Source: JBKPFU01 sp046728975
Lineage (GTDB): Bacteria; Actinomycetota; Thermoleophilia; Gaiellales; Gaiellaceae
Length of the DNA stretch: 6,114 nt
Reading direction: 5' to 3'
Assembly (NCBI GenBank): GCA_046728975.1
Contig: JBKPFU010000172.1
Span: 1-6,114, forward strand
The translations under genes were made by a program, and so were the position numbers. Below are positions 1 to 5,061 of this stretch, piece by piece (the first letter of the stretch is position 1; every line of letters begins with the position of its first letter). The notes below the pieces were generated by a model. That model made no database searches, was not told the DNA's origin, and saw only the letters and a list, made by a program, of their open reading frames with translations.

Positions 1-2
1 CG

Positions 3-395
3 GTCGAGCCGCCGCCGGGGCTTGCAGCGCTCGAGACGCTTGCAGCTCGCCATCGGGCCGCCGGCTTCACGGTCGACGTCGACATACGCGGGTCGCGGCG
101 TGCCCTCCCCGGCCGCGTCGACCAAGCGGCCTACCGGATCATCCAGGAAGCGCTCACGAACGCCGCGCGCTACGGGCGCGGCGCCGCCGACGTCACGGTG
201 GCGTTCGCGCCCGCCGCGCTCGAGATCGACGTCGCCAACGCCGTGGGCGCGCCGGTCGACAGCCGCAACGGCGGCGGGCTCGGGCTCGCCGGGATGCGCG
301 AGCGTGCAGCCCTGCTCGGCGGCAGCGTCGAGGCGGCGGAGAGAGACGGAGTCTTCCGCGTTCTGGTTCGCCTCCCGTACGGAGGCGGCGAATGA
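3..395 (+). CDS. Sensor histidine kinase, C-terminal ATPase part (partial, 5' end outside window)
   Basis: The open frame enters from the left edge and gives 130 visible residues ending at a TGA at 393-395. It matches the HATPase_c domain of NarL/DesK-type (HisKA_3) kinases. The N box is QEALTNAARY (about 144-173), and the G box is GGGLGLAGMRERAALLGG (about 270-323), the typical GLxGMRER signature of this class. The D-box position reads NAVGAP rather than DxGxG, a form I recall from actinobacterial members. The protein would bind ATP, autophosphorylate on a histidine in the missing dimerisation domain, and pass the phosphate to the regulator encoded next. The sensor and any membrane segments lie outside the window, so the stimulus is unknown. 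Its stop overlaps the regulator start (ATGA), indicating one operon with translational coupling. Confidence 0.9.
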   Translation, partial: VEPPPGLAALETLAARHRAAGFTVDVDIRGSRRALPGRVDQAAYRIIQEALTNAARYGRGAADVTVAFAPAALEIDVANAVGAPVDSRNGGGLGLAGMRERAALLGGSVEAAERDGVFRVLVRLPYGGGE

Positions 396-1069
396 CGGCG
401 CCCGTCCGCGTGCTGCTCGTCGACGACGACGACCTGATGCGCGCCGGCCTCAAGGCGGTGCTCTCGAGCGATGAGAGCATCGAGCTCGTCGGCGACGCCG
501 CGGACGGGCGCACGGGTGTCGAGCGCGCACGCGCGCTCCGTCCCGACATCGTGCTGATGGACGTACGCATGCCCGACCTCGACGGCATCGCTGCGACGAG
601 CGAAGTCCTCGACACCTCGCCCGGGGTGAAGGTCGTGATCCTGACGACCTTCGAACAGGACGACTACATCTTCGGCGCGCTCAACGCTGGGGCGTCCGGT
701 TTCCTCCTCAAGCGCTCGAGCCCCGAGCAGCTGCTCGCGGCAATCCAGACCGTCGCCGCCGGCGACTCGCTCCTCTCTCCGTCGGTCACACGCACGGTTA
801 TCGACCGCATGGCTCGTCAACCAGCGCCGGACATCGCCTCGAGCGACCGGCTCGAGGACCTAACGCCGCGTGAGCGCGAGGTGCTGGAGCTGATCGCCCG
901 CGGCCTCTCCAACACCGAGATTGCCACCTCCCTCGTCGTCGAAGAGTCGACGGTCAAGACGCACGTGAAGCGGATCCTGATGAAGCTCCGTCTCCGGGAC
1001 CGCGTGCACGCGGTGATCTTCGCCTACGAGAGCGGCCTCACTCGCCCCGGCCCCAAGACGCCCGCCTGA
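392..1069 (+). CDS. NarL/FixJ-family two-component response regulator
   Basis: This 225-residue protein is full length for the family. Residues 5-120 form the receiver domain: acidic pocket D11-D13, phosphoacceptor D57 (in LMDVRMPDLDG), switch threonine T85 and conserved lysine K107 (GFLLKR). Residues 154-216 form a LuxR-type helix-turn-helix with LTPREREVLELIARGLSN and the recognition helix region EESTVKTHVKRILMKL. It should be phosphorylated by the kinase just upstream and then bind DNA as a dimer to control transcription. The ATG start is supported by GGAGG at 381-385, six bases upstream, and by the 4-base overlap with the kinase stop. The target genes are not evident; the cupin gene downstream is on the same strand but 134 bases away. 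Family and role are very secure; the regulon is unknown. Confidence 0.96.
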   Translation: MTAPVRVLLVDDDDLMRAGLKAVLSSDESIELVGDAADGRTGVERARALRPDIVLMDVRMPDLDGIAATSEVLDTSPGVKVVILTTFEQDDYIFGALNAGASGFLLKRSSPEQLLAAIQTVAAGDSLLSPSVTRTVIDRMARQPAPDIASSDRLEDLTPREREVLELIARGLSNTEIATSLVVEESTVKTHVKRILMKLRLRDRVHAVIFAYESGLTRPGPKTPA

Positions 1070-1074
1070 CGCCA

Positions 1075-1087
1075 CCTCCTCGGGAGG
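1075..1087 (+). other. Short hairpin after the regulator stop codon
   Basis: CCTCC (1075-1079) and GGAGG (1083-1087) form a five-base stem with a three-base loop, six bases after the regulator stop codon. A second dyad, GAGGATCCTC at 1093-1102, follows, and GATCC occurs three times (1096, 1112, 1119). No T-run follows, so this could be a weak terminator or chance in GC-rich DNA. Confidence 0.25.
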
Positions 1088-1166
1088 ACAACGAGGATCC
1101 TCCCCCGGCGGGATCCAAGATCCAGCCTTCGGGCGACGACACGGCGGCCCCCCGCGCGCAGCCTGT

Positions 1167-1194
1167 CTCTCGTCGAAAAAACCACAGACGAGAG
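1167..1194 (+). promoter_or_regulatory. Hairpin/dyad in the cupin leader, touching the ribosome binding site
   Basis: CTCTCGTC (1167-1174) and GACGAGAG (1187-1194) are perfect 8-base inverted arms around a 12-base A-rich spacer. The last two bases of the right arm are also the first two bases of the AGGAG ribosome binding site (1193-1197), which lies six bases before the cupin ATG. As RNA it could mask part of the ribosome binding site; as DNA it could be an operator for a dimeric regulator. Which of these applies, if either, cannot be told from the sequence. No convincing -35/-10 pair was seen in 1070-1166. Confidence 0.4.
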
Positions 1195-1203
1195 GAGAGA
1201 AGG

Positions 1204-1827
1204 ATGATCCGCCCAGGCGACAGGCTCGAGAATCACGTAACCGGCGAGGTGCTCATTTTCCACCGCACCTCGGAGCAGACCAACGGCGAGTCGGTGCTCG
1301 TCGAGACAATCGTCCAGCCGCACGGCTTCGTCGCCGCCGCGCACGTCCACCCGAACCAGAGCGAGCGCTTCGAGATCCTCGAAGGCGTGCTCGGTCTTCG
1401 TGTAGGCGACGAGGAGCTCGTGGCCCGCCCGGGGGACGTCGCCGTCGTCGCCCCCGGTACCCCCCACCGCTTCTGGAACGCCGGCGACAAGGAGGCGCGG
1501 TTCCTCTGCGAGGTACGTCCCGCGCTTCAGTTCGAGTCGCTGATCGAGACGATGTTCACACTCGCAGCCGAGGGCAAGATTAACCGCAAGGGGATGCCCA
1601 ACCCGCTCCGGCTCGCCGTGATCGCGCGAGAGCACTTCGACACGGTTCGCCTCCCTACGCCGCCCGCGGCGATCCAGCGCGCCGCGCTGGCCGTCGGCGC
1701 ACCCGTCGGGAAAGCGCTCGGTTACGAGGCGACACGGACGCGGCAGCGGGTCGTCCCTGACAGACATCGCGACTCGCGGCCGGCGCGTACCTACGACCGC
1801 GGGCGGCCGCACGACCGGCCGCGTTAG
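1204..1827 (+). CDS. Cupin (cupin_2) domain protein, C-terminal tail doubtful
   Basis: The frame encodes 207 residues. Residues about 35-95 are a cupin barrel. Motif 1 fits G-x5-HxH-x4-E-x6-G exactly (G41, H47, H49, E54, G61), and motif 2 is G77...P84-G85-x2-H88-x3-N92, supplying the fourth metal ligand H88. The protein is therefore probably a cytoplasmic metal-binding cupin, either an enzyme or a small-molecule binder; the substrate cannot be named. Residues 100-172 (RPALQFESLIETMF, KGMPNPLRLAVIAREHFDTVRLP, ending near LGYE; first and last parts shown in short form) look like the usual extension in this group. Residues 174-207 are arginine-rich (11 of 32) and do not look like folded protein. 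A one-base shift after about 1730 would reach a TGA at 1758-1760 and give about 185 residues. The start is fixed by AGGAG at 1193-1197. Confidence 0.85.
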   Translation: MIRPGDRLENHVTGEVLIFHRTSEQTNGESVLVETIVQPHGFVAAAHVHPNQSERFEILEGVLGLRVGDEELVARPGDVAVVAPGTPHRFWNAGDKEARFLCEVRPALQFESLIETMFTLAAEGKINRKGMPNPLRLAVIAREHFDTVRLPTPPAAIQRAALAVGAPVGKALGYEATRTRQRVVPDRHRDSRPARTYDRGRPHDRPR

Positions 1828-1852
1828 GGACTGAGAACAGCCCCATTCCGCC

Positions 1853-1921
1853 GTCGATCGTCAACCTGTGGTATCCCCGCTCCTCGATCAGGTAGCGCGC
1901 GAGTGTCCGGATCGCGTAGAA
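1853..1921 (-). pseudogene. Relic of a GNAT acetyltransferase (coenzyme A-binding region)
   Basis: Read on the minus strand from 1921 down to 1853, one frame gives YAIRTLARYLIEERG followed by YHRLTID. From memory, this closely resembles the segment of AAC(6')-like GNAT acetyltransferases in which AIR-LARYLFEERGHHR-TID precedes the PAxxNxxAIRCYEKVGF motif. The expected continuation is absent: after TID the frame reads GGMGLFSVPN and then nothing recognisable. There is no start codon with a ribosome site, and a TAG (the stop of the lyase gene, same frame) lies 12 bases upstream. Only about 23 residues of a ~170-residue enzyme survive, so this looks like the remnant of a deleted gene and not a working one. 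It is short, so chance similarity cannot be fully excluded. Confidence 0.5.
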
Positions 1922-1933
1922 GCGTCGGCAGCT

Positions 1934-2725
1934 CTACGCGAACCATTCGTCGAGCGGGACTCGTGCCGCGAGCGCGGAGAGGTCTCCGGAGTCGCGGATC
2001 GCCGTGGCCGCGTCGGCCATCGCGCGCACGGCAACCCAGGTCAGGCTGCCGCCGACGCTGATTCGCTGCGCCCCGGCGGCCGCGATCTCGGCCACGGAAA
2101 GGCCGGGCACCGCCAGGACGTTGACCGGTTTCGAGACCGACTCGCAAACCGTCCGGATCTCGTCCACCGTCCGCAGTCCCGGCGCGTAGAGAACGTCGGC
2201 GCCGACCTCCGCGAATGCCTTCAGGCGCACGACCGTGTCGTCCAAATCGGGATTGCCGCGGATGTGATTCTCGGCCCGCGCCGTCAGCGTGAACGGAAAC
2301 GACAGCGCCCGCGCAGCCTCGACTGCGGCCGCCACCCGCTCCGTCGCATGGTCGAGGTCGTAGATGCGGGCGTCGCGATCGAAGTCCTCGATCGAGCCGC
2401 CGACGGCGCCGGCTTCGGCGACGCGTGTTATCGCGTGCGCGGCCTGCTCCGGAGCGGGTCCGTAGCCGTTCTCAAGGTCGACGGAGAGCGGGAGCTCCGT
2501 GACGCGATCGAGCGCGGCGGCGTGCGCGATCACCTCGTCCAACGTGACGGCGCCGTCCAAGCGCCCAAGCGTGAACGCGAAGCCGGAGCTCGTGCTCGCG
2601 AGCGCCTTGAAGCCGAGCGCTTCGAGCACGCGCGTCGAGCCGGCGTCCCACGGGTTCGGTATCACGAACGCCTCGCCGGCATGCAGCGCCCGGAATGCCT
2701 CCGCTTTCTGCTCTTGGCTCGTCAT
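1934..2725 (-). CDS. Isocitrate lyase/PEP mutase superfamily protein
   Basis: The protein has 263 residues from ATG at 2725, a normal length for the short PEP-mutase-like group. Recognisable parts are VIPNPWDAGSTRVLEALGF (21-39), STSSGFAFTLG (44-54), SVDLENGYG (81-89, with D83 and E85), GGSIEDFD (109-116, with Mg2+-site residues E113 and D114), TARAENH (148-154, R150) and ADVLYAPGL (176-184). The superfamily makes or breaks C-C or P-C bonds in alpha-oxo acids using Mg2+ inside a TIM barrel. The KKCGH loop of true isocitrate and methylisocitrate lyases is absent, so it is neither; the substrate is unknown. A GTG five codons upstream (2740) is an alternative start, but MTSQEQKAEAFRALH matches the usual family beginning better. 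Neither start has a clear ribosome site. It is divergent from the GH16-AraC gene, with 19 bases between start codons. Confidence 0.9.
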   Translation of the reverse strand: MTSQEQKAEAFRALHAGEAFVIPNPWDAGSTRVLEALGFKALASTSSGFAFTLGRLDGAVTLDEVIAHAAALDRVTELPLSVDLENGYGPAPEQAAHAITRVAEAGAVGGSIEDFDRDARIYDLDHATERVAAAVEAARALSFPFTLTARAENHIRGNPDLDDTVVRLKAFAEVGADVLYAPGLRTVDEIRTVCESVSKPVNVLAVPGLSVAEIAAAGAQRISVGGSLTWVAVRAMADAATAIRDSGDLSALAARVPLDEWFA

Positions 2726-2729
2726 TCGT

Positions 2730-2735
2730 AAAGAG
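2730..2735 (+). promoter_or_regulatory. Probable ribosome binding site for the GH16-AraC gene
   Basis: AAAGAG lies nine bases before ATG 2745 and matches AAGGAG at five of six bases. It supports starting the GH16-AraC protein there. The frame stays open up to 2499, but that upstream part is antisense to the lyase gene. Confidence 0.4.
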
Positions 2736-2744
2736 TTCACACCA

Positions 2745-3998
2745 ATGCAATACGAGCTCGAGTTCGAGGATACGTTCGAGGGCGAGCAGCTTGACCGAAG
2801 TAGGTGGCTCCCGTACTACCTGCCGCACTGGAGCAGCCGCGAGCGCGCCGCCGCGAGGTACGACGTCGGAGGCGGAACCTTACGGCTGCTGATCGAGGCC
2901 GATCAGGAGCCGTGGTGCCCCGAGCTCGACGGCGAAGTCCGCGTCTCGTCGCTGCAGACGGGTGCATTCGCCGGAGCCCTCGGCAGCGCCGTGGGCCAGC
3001 ACCGGTTCAACCCCGAGGCATTGGTGCGGGAGGCGCAGCCGAACGTCCGTCTCTACACGCCGCAGTACGGGCGGATCGAGCTCCGCGCGAAGGCGACCGA
3101 CGACCCGCGCACGATGGTCGCGCTCTGGATGATCGGCTACGAGGACGAGCCCGACCGATCGGCGGAGATCTGCGTTTGCGAGATCTTCGGGCGAGACGTC
3201 GGCGCGGATCGAGCCGGCGTCGGCGTAGGCGTCCACCCGTTCGGAGACCCGCGCATCGAGGACGACTTCTCCAGGGTGACGCTCCCGATCGATGCGCGCG
3301 AGTACCACCTCTACGCGGCCGAATGGACGCAGGACGACGTCACGTTCTTCGTGGACGGCGACGTCGTCAAGACGGTCGATCAATCGCCGGGCTACCCGAT
3401 GCAGCTGATGCTCAACATCTACGAGTTCCCGGCGGGGGGAGACGACGAGCAGACGAGGCCGTACCCGAAGGAGTTCGTCGTTGACTACGTCCGCGGGTAT
3501 CGACTGTCATCGGAACCCGGGATGATTTTCAGCCGGCGCGAAGGTCTAACGGATACTCACCCGATGCTTTCCGTCCCACCAGTCCGCCATCTGGTGCGTG
3601 CCAGAGACCTGGCCGACGCGCATTATGCCGAACCTCTCGGCGTCGACGACCTCGCGCGCGCCGCCGGCCTGTCGCGCGCGCATTTCAGCCGCGAGTTCCG
3701 CCGCGCCTTCGGCGATTCGCCGCACGCGTACCTGCTCACCCGGCGCCTCGAGCGGGCGGCGGCGCTGCTGCGCAACACCGACCGCTCGGTCGCCGAGATC
3801 TGCTTCGCCGTCGGGTTGCAGAGCGTTGGCTCGTTCACGACGAGCTTCACGCGCACCTACGGCATGTCGCCGACGAGGTACCGCGAGACCTTCCCGCCCG
3901 CGTCCGCGCAGGCGCGGATCCCGACGTGCATGCTGCGCGCCCACGGGCGCCGGCAACACAGCACGTTTCGAGAAGACATCCGGCCGTCGCAGACCTAG
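2745..3998 (+). CDS. Fusion of a GH16-like domain with an AraC-family DNA-binding domain
   Basis: One open frame of 417 residues holds two domains. Residues 1-253 resemble a short bacterial family-16 glycoside hydrolase (concanavalin-like fold): FEDTFEGEQLDRSRW (7-21), YGRIELRAKA (108-117), VALWMIGYEDEPDRSAEICVCE (125-146, split here as VALWMIGYEDEP then SAEICVCE), AAEWTQDDVTFFVDGDVVKT (191-210) and EFVVDYVRGYR (243-253). The catalytic motif ExDxxE is present as E141-I-C143-V-C145-E146, so both glutamates remain but the helper Asp is Cys. There is no signal peptide, so it should stay in the cytoplasm. Residues 280-382 form a double helix-turn-helix AraC domain (VDDLARAAGLSRAHFSREF; SVAEICFAVGLQSVGSFT). 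The linker is about 254-279. A separate AraC gene starting at ATG 3522 (M260) or 3564 (M274) is possible, but neither has a good ribosome site and no stop separates the halves. The VOC gene follows after 36 bases, a pairing I recall as common in actinobacteria. Confidence 0.82.
   Translation: MQYELEFEDTFEGEQLDRSRWLPYYLPHWSSRERAAARYDVGGGTLRLLIEADQEPWCPELDGEVRVSSLQTGAFAGALGSAVGQHRFNPEALVREAQPNVRLYTPQYGRIELRAKATDDPRTMVALWMIGYEDEPDRSAEICVCEIFGRDVGADRAGVGVGVHPFGDPRIEDDFSRVTLPIDAREYHLYAAEWTQDDVTFFVDGDVVKTVDQSPGYPMQLMLNIYEFPAGGDDEQTRPYPKEFVVDYVRGYRLSSEPGMIFSRREGLTDTHPMLSVPPVRHLVRARDLADAHYAEPLGVDDLARAAGLSRAHFSREFRRAFGDSPHAYLLTRRLERAAALLRNTDRSVAEICFAVGLQSVGSFTTSFTRTYGMSPTRYRETFPPASAQARIPTCMLRAHGRRQHSTFREDIRPSQT
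3481..3510 (+). promoter_or_regulatory. Candidate internal promoter before the AraC half
   Basis: TTGACT (3481-3486, five of six matches to the -35 consensus) and TGTCAT (3505-3510, four of six to -10) are 18 bases apart. A transcript would begin near 3517, just before ATG 3522 and about 45 bases before ATG 3564. It could give a separate AraC-VOC transcript. It lies within coding DNA for the end of the GH16 domain, so chance is quite possible. Confidence 0.2.
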
Positions 3999-4024
3999 CA
4001 TCGCCGGCGACCGTTCATTCGACC

Positions 4025-4030
4025 GGGAGG
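4025..4030 (+). promoter_or_regulatory. Ribosome binding site of the VOC gene
   Basis: GGGAGG stands four bases before ATG 4035 and fixes the start of the VOC gene. It is the clearest site in this part of the window and suggests the VOC protein is translated efficiently on its own, without overlap with the upstream gene. Confidence 0.7.
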
Positions 4031-4034
4031 ACCG

Positions 4035-4463
4035 ATGATCAAGCTCTCAACCACCCAGCTGTGGGTGCACGACCAGGACGAGGCACTCGCCTTCTACACC
4101 GACAAGCTCGGTTGGGAGGTGCGCTCCGACGTAACGGTTCCTGAGCTGGGCGATTTCCGCTGGCTCACGGTCGGACCGCCGGCTCAGGCCGACATCGCGG
4201 TCGTGCTGATGGCGATTCCTGGACCGCCGGTGATAGACGCGGAGACGGCGGAGCAGGTCCGCACGTTGATGGGGAAGGGGTTCGCAGGGACGATCTTCCT
4301 CACGACCGACAACGTCCACGCCGCCTACGAAGAGCTCAAGGGCCGCGGCGTCGAGTTCAGTGAGGAGCCCGAGGAGCGCCCGTACGGCATCGACTCCGCG
4401 TTCCGCGACCCGTCGGGTAACAACATCCGGTTGACGCAGGTCCGCGAGTTCGCGGCGGTCTAG
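4035..4463 (+). CDS. VOC-superfamily (glyoxalase/bleomycin-resistance fold) protein
   Basis: The 142-residue protein has two beta-alpha-beta-beta-beta modules, about 5-60 and 83-136. Typical features are LWVHDQDEALAFYTDKLGW (9-27), FRWLTVGPP (41-49), FLTTDNVHAAYEELKGRGVEF (88-108, in part) and YGIDSAFRDPSGNNIRL (117-133), which places it close to glyoxalase-like proteins found beside AraC regulators. In my mental alignment to glyoxalase I, the first His ligand falls at T6 and the last Glu ligand at R132, so the standard metal site seems lost and a binding or non-glyoxalase role is likely. Its substrate is unknown. It lies 36 bases after the GH16-AraC gene on the same strand and is probably controlled by it. 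A strong inverted repeat follows its stop. Confidence 0.9.
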   Translation: MIKLSTTQLWVHDQDEALAFYTDKLGWEVRSDVTVPELGDFRWLTVGPPAQADIAVVLMAIPGPPVIDAETAEQVRTLMGKGFAGTIFLTTDNVHAAYEELKGRGVEFSEEPEERPYGIDSAFRDPSGNNIRLTQVREFAAV

Positions 4464-4470
4464 CAACGCC

Positions 4471-4502
4471 CGGCGCCGGCACGCGTCTGCATGCCGGCGC
4501 CG
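4471..4502. terminator. Bidirectional terminator-like inverted repeat between convergent genes
   Basis: CGGCGCCGGCA (4471-4481) and TGCCGGCGCCG (4492-4502) are perfect 11-base arms around a 10-base loop. The repeat sits exactly between the VOC stop (4461-4463) and the restored stop of the PhnB-like gene (4507-4509). A short A4 run (4503-4506) lies on one side, which is a U-run only for minus-strand transcripts and then stands before the stem. It is therefore a GC-rich stem without a proper U-tail, a form often seen in high-GC bacteria. Confidence 0.65.
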
Positions 4503-4506
4503 AAAA

Positions 4507-4979
4507 CTAACCCGCCACTGCGGCTCGTTCGAGACCGTCGATCTCGATCTTTTCATCTGCAGCATCGCGCTCATCACCCGCTGCGATTTCTCCTGATCCG
4601 GGTCGCTCAGCAGGTCGTAAAGGGCCTGCGGGACGATCTGCCAGGACAGGCCGAACTTGTCCTTTAGCCAGCCGCACGGCCCCTCTTCTCCGCCCTCGGA
4701 AAGCTTGCCCCAGTAGGTGTCGACCTCTTCTTGCGTCTCGCAGCGCACCTCGAACGAGACGGCCTCGTTGAACTTGAAGTCCGGCCCGCCGTTCAAGGCG
4801 ACGAGCTTCTGCCCGTCCAGCTCGAAGCTCACCGTCATCACCGTTCCCTCAGGGCGTGGCCCGCCCGAGCCGTAGCGGGCGACGTCGACGATCCTCGAGT
4901 TCGGGAATACCGACGTGTAGAACTCCGCCGCCTCTTCGCCTTCGGTGTCGAACCACAACCACGGAGTGATGTCTGGCAT
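4507..4979 (-). CDS. PhnB-like (DUF/3-demethylubiquinone methyltransferase-like VOC) protein, frameshifted near the 3' end
   Basis: From ATG 4979 the protein begins MPDITPWLWFDTEGEEAAEF and contains FYTSVFPNSRIVDVARYG (20-37), FELDGQKLVALNGGP (52-66), NEAVSFEVRCETQEEVD (71-87), GPCGWLKDKFGLSWQIVP (100-117) and SDPDQEKSQRVMSAMLQMK (125-143), all hallmarks of the PhnB-like branch of the VOC fold. Its role is unknown; members are named after similarity only. After K143 (codon 4551-4553) the frame goes wrong. Adding one A to the run of four (T at 4550-4553 on the plus strand) restores KIEIDGLERAAVAG and a TAG at 4509-4507, giving 157 residues, the normal family length. Without that base, the frame runs on to 4047 as a 310-residue product antisense to the VOC gene. 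AAAGGA at 4992-4987 supports the start. It is convergent with the VOC gene and divergent from the MmcQ/YjbR gene. Confidence 0.88.
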
Positions 4980-4986
4980 CGCGCCG

Positions 4987-4992
4987 TCCTTT
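4987..4992 (-). promoter_or_regulatory. Ribosome binding site of the PhnB-like gene
   Basis: On the minus strand AAAGGA is followed by seven bases and then ATG 4979. It is a good site that fixes the start, so the gene is likely still translated despite the frameshift further on. Confidence 0.65.
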
Positions 4993-5007
4993 CTCGTGGG
5001 GTGTCTT

Positions 5008-5020
5008 TGGTCCTAGACCA
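5008..5020. promoter_or_regulatory. Small dyad (possible operator) between divergent genes
   Basis: TGGTC (5008-5012) and GACCA (5016-5020) form a perfect 5-base dyad around CTA in the 82-base gap between the PhnB-like and MmcQ/YjbR start codons. Its central place between divergent genes would suit a shared operator, but it is short. Only GATACT (5044-5049) resembles a -10 element for the plus-strand gene, and no matching -35 element was found. Confidence 0.25.
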
Positions 5021-5061
5021 CCGACCTCGTGAGAAGTCATCGGGATACTGACCGCGAAGCG

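Noticed and set aside
170..820. Minus-strand open frame of 216 residues opposite the kinase and regulator
   Set aside because: Both plus-strand genes have complete signature motifs; this is a codon-bias shadow.
1093..1123. Triple GATCC in the regulator-cupin gap as a binding-site array
   Set aside because: The spacing is irregular (16 and 7 bases) and the unit is short and palindromic, so chance in GC-rich DNA is the simpler explanation.
1024..1812. Minus-strand open frame of 262 residues opposite the cupin gene
   Set aside because: The cupin motifs on the plus strand are exact and have a strong ribosome site; the minus-strand product resembles nothing.
1868..2731. Plus-strand open frame of 287 residues across the lyase gene
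   Set aside because: It lies opposite a clear PEP-mutase-like protein, has low-complexity arginine-rich composition and shows no recognisable motif; long antisense frames are expected at this GC content.
2499..2744. Upstream in-frame extension of the GH16-AraC protein by 82 residues
   Set aside because: The extra part is antisense to the lyase coding sequence and lacks any domain; the GH16-like domain begins right at ATG 2745, which has a plausible ribosome site.
4047..4506. Minus-strand open frame continuing the PhnB-like protein to 310 residues across the VOC gene
   Set aside because: It is antisense to a well-supported gene and arginine-rich, and it exists only because of the one-base shift at 4550-4553; the corrected frame stops at 4507-4509.
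4550..4556. Programmed ribosomal frameshifting in the PhnB-like gene
   Set aside because: The site G-AAA-AGA does not allow good re-pairing on a -1 slip and the A-run is only four long, so mutation or sequencing error is more likely.
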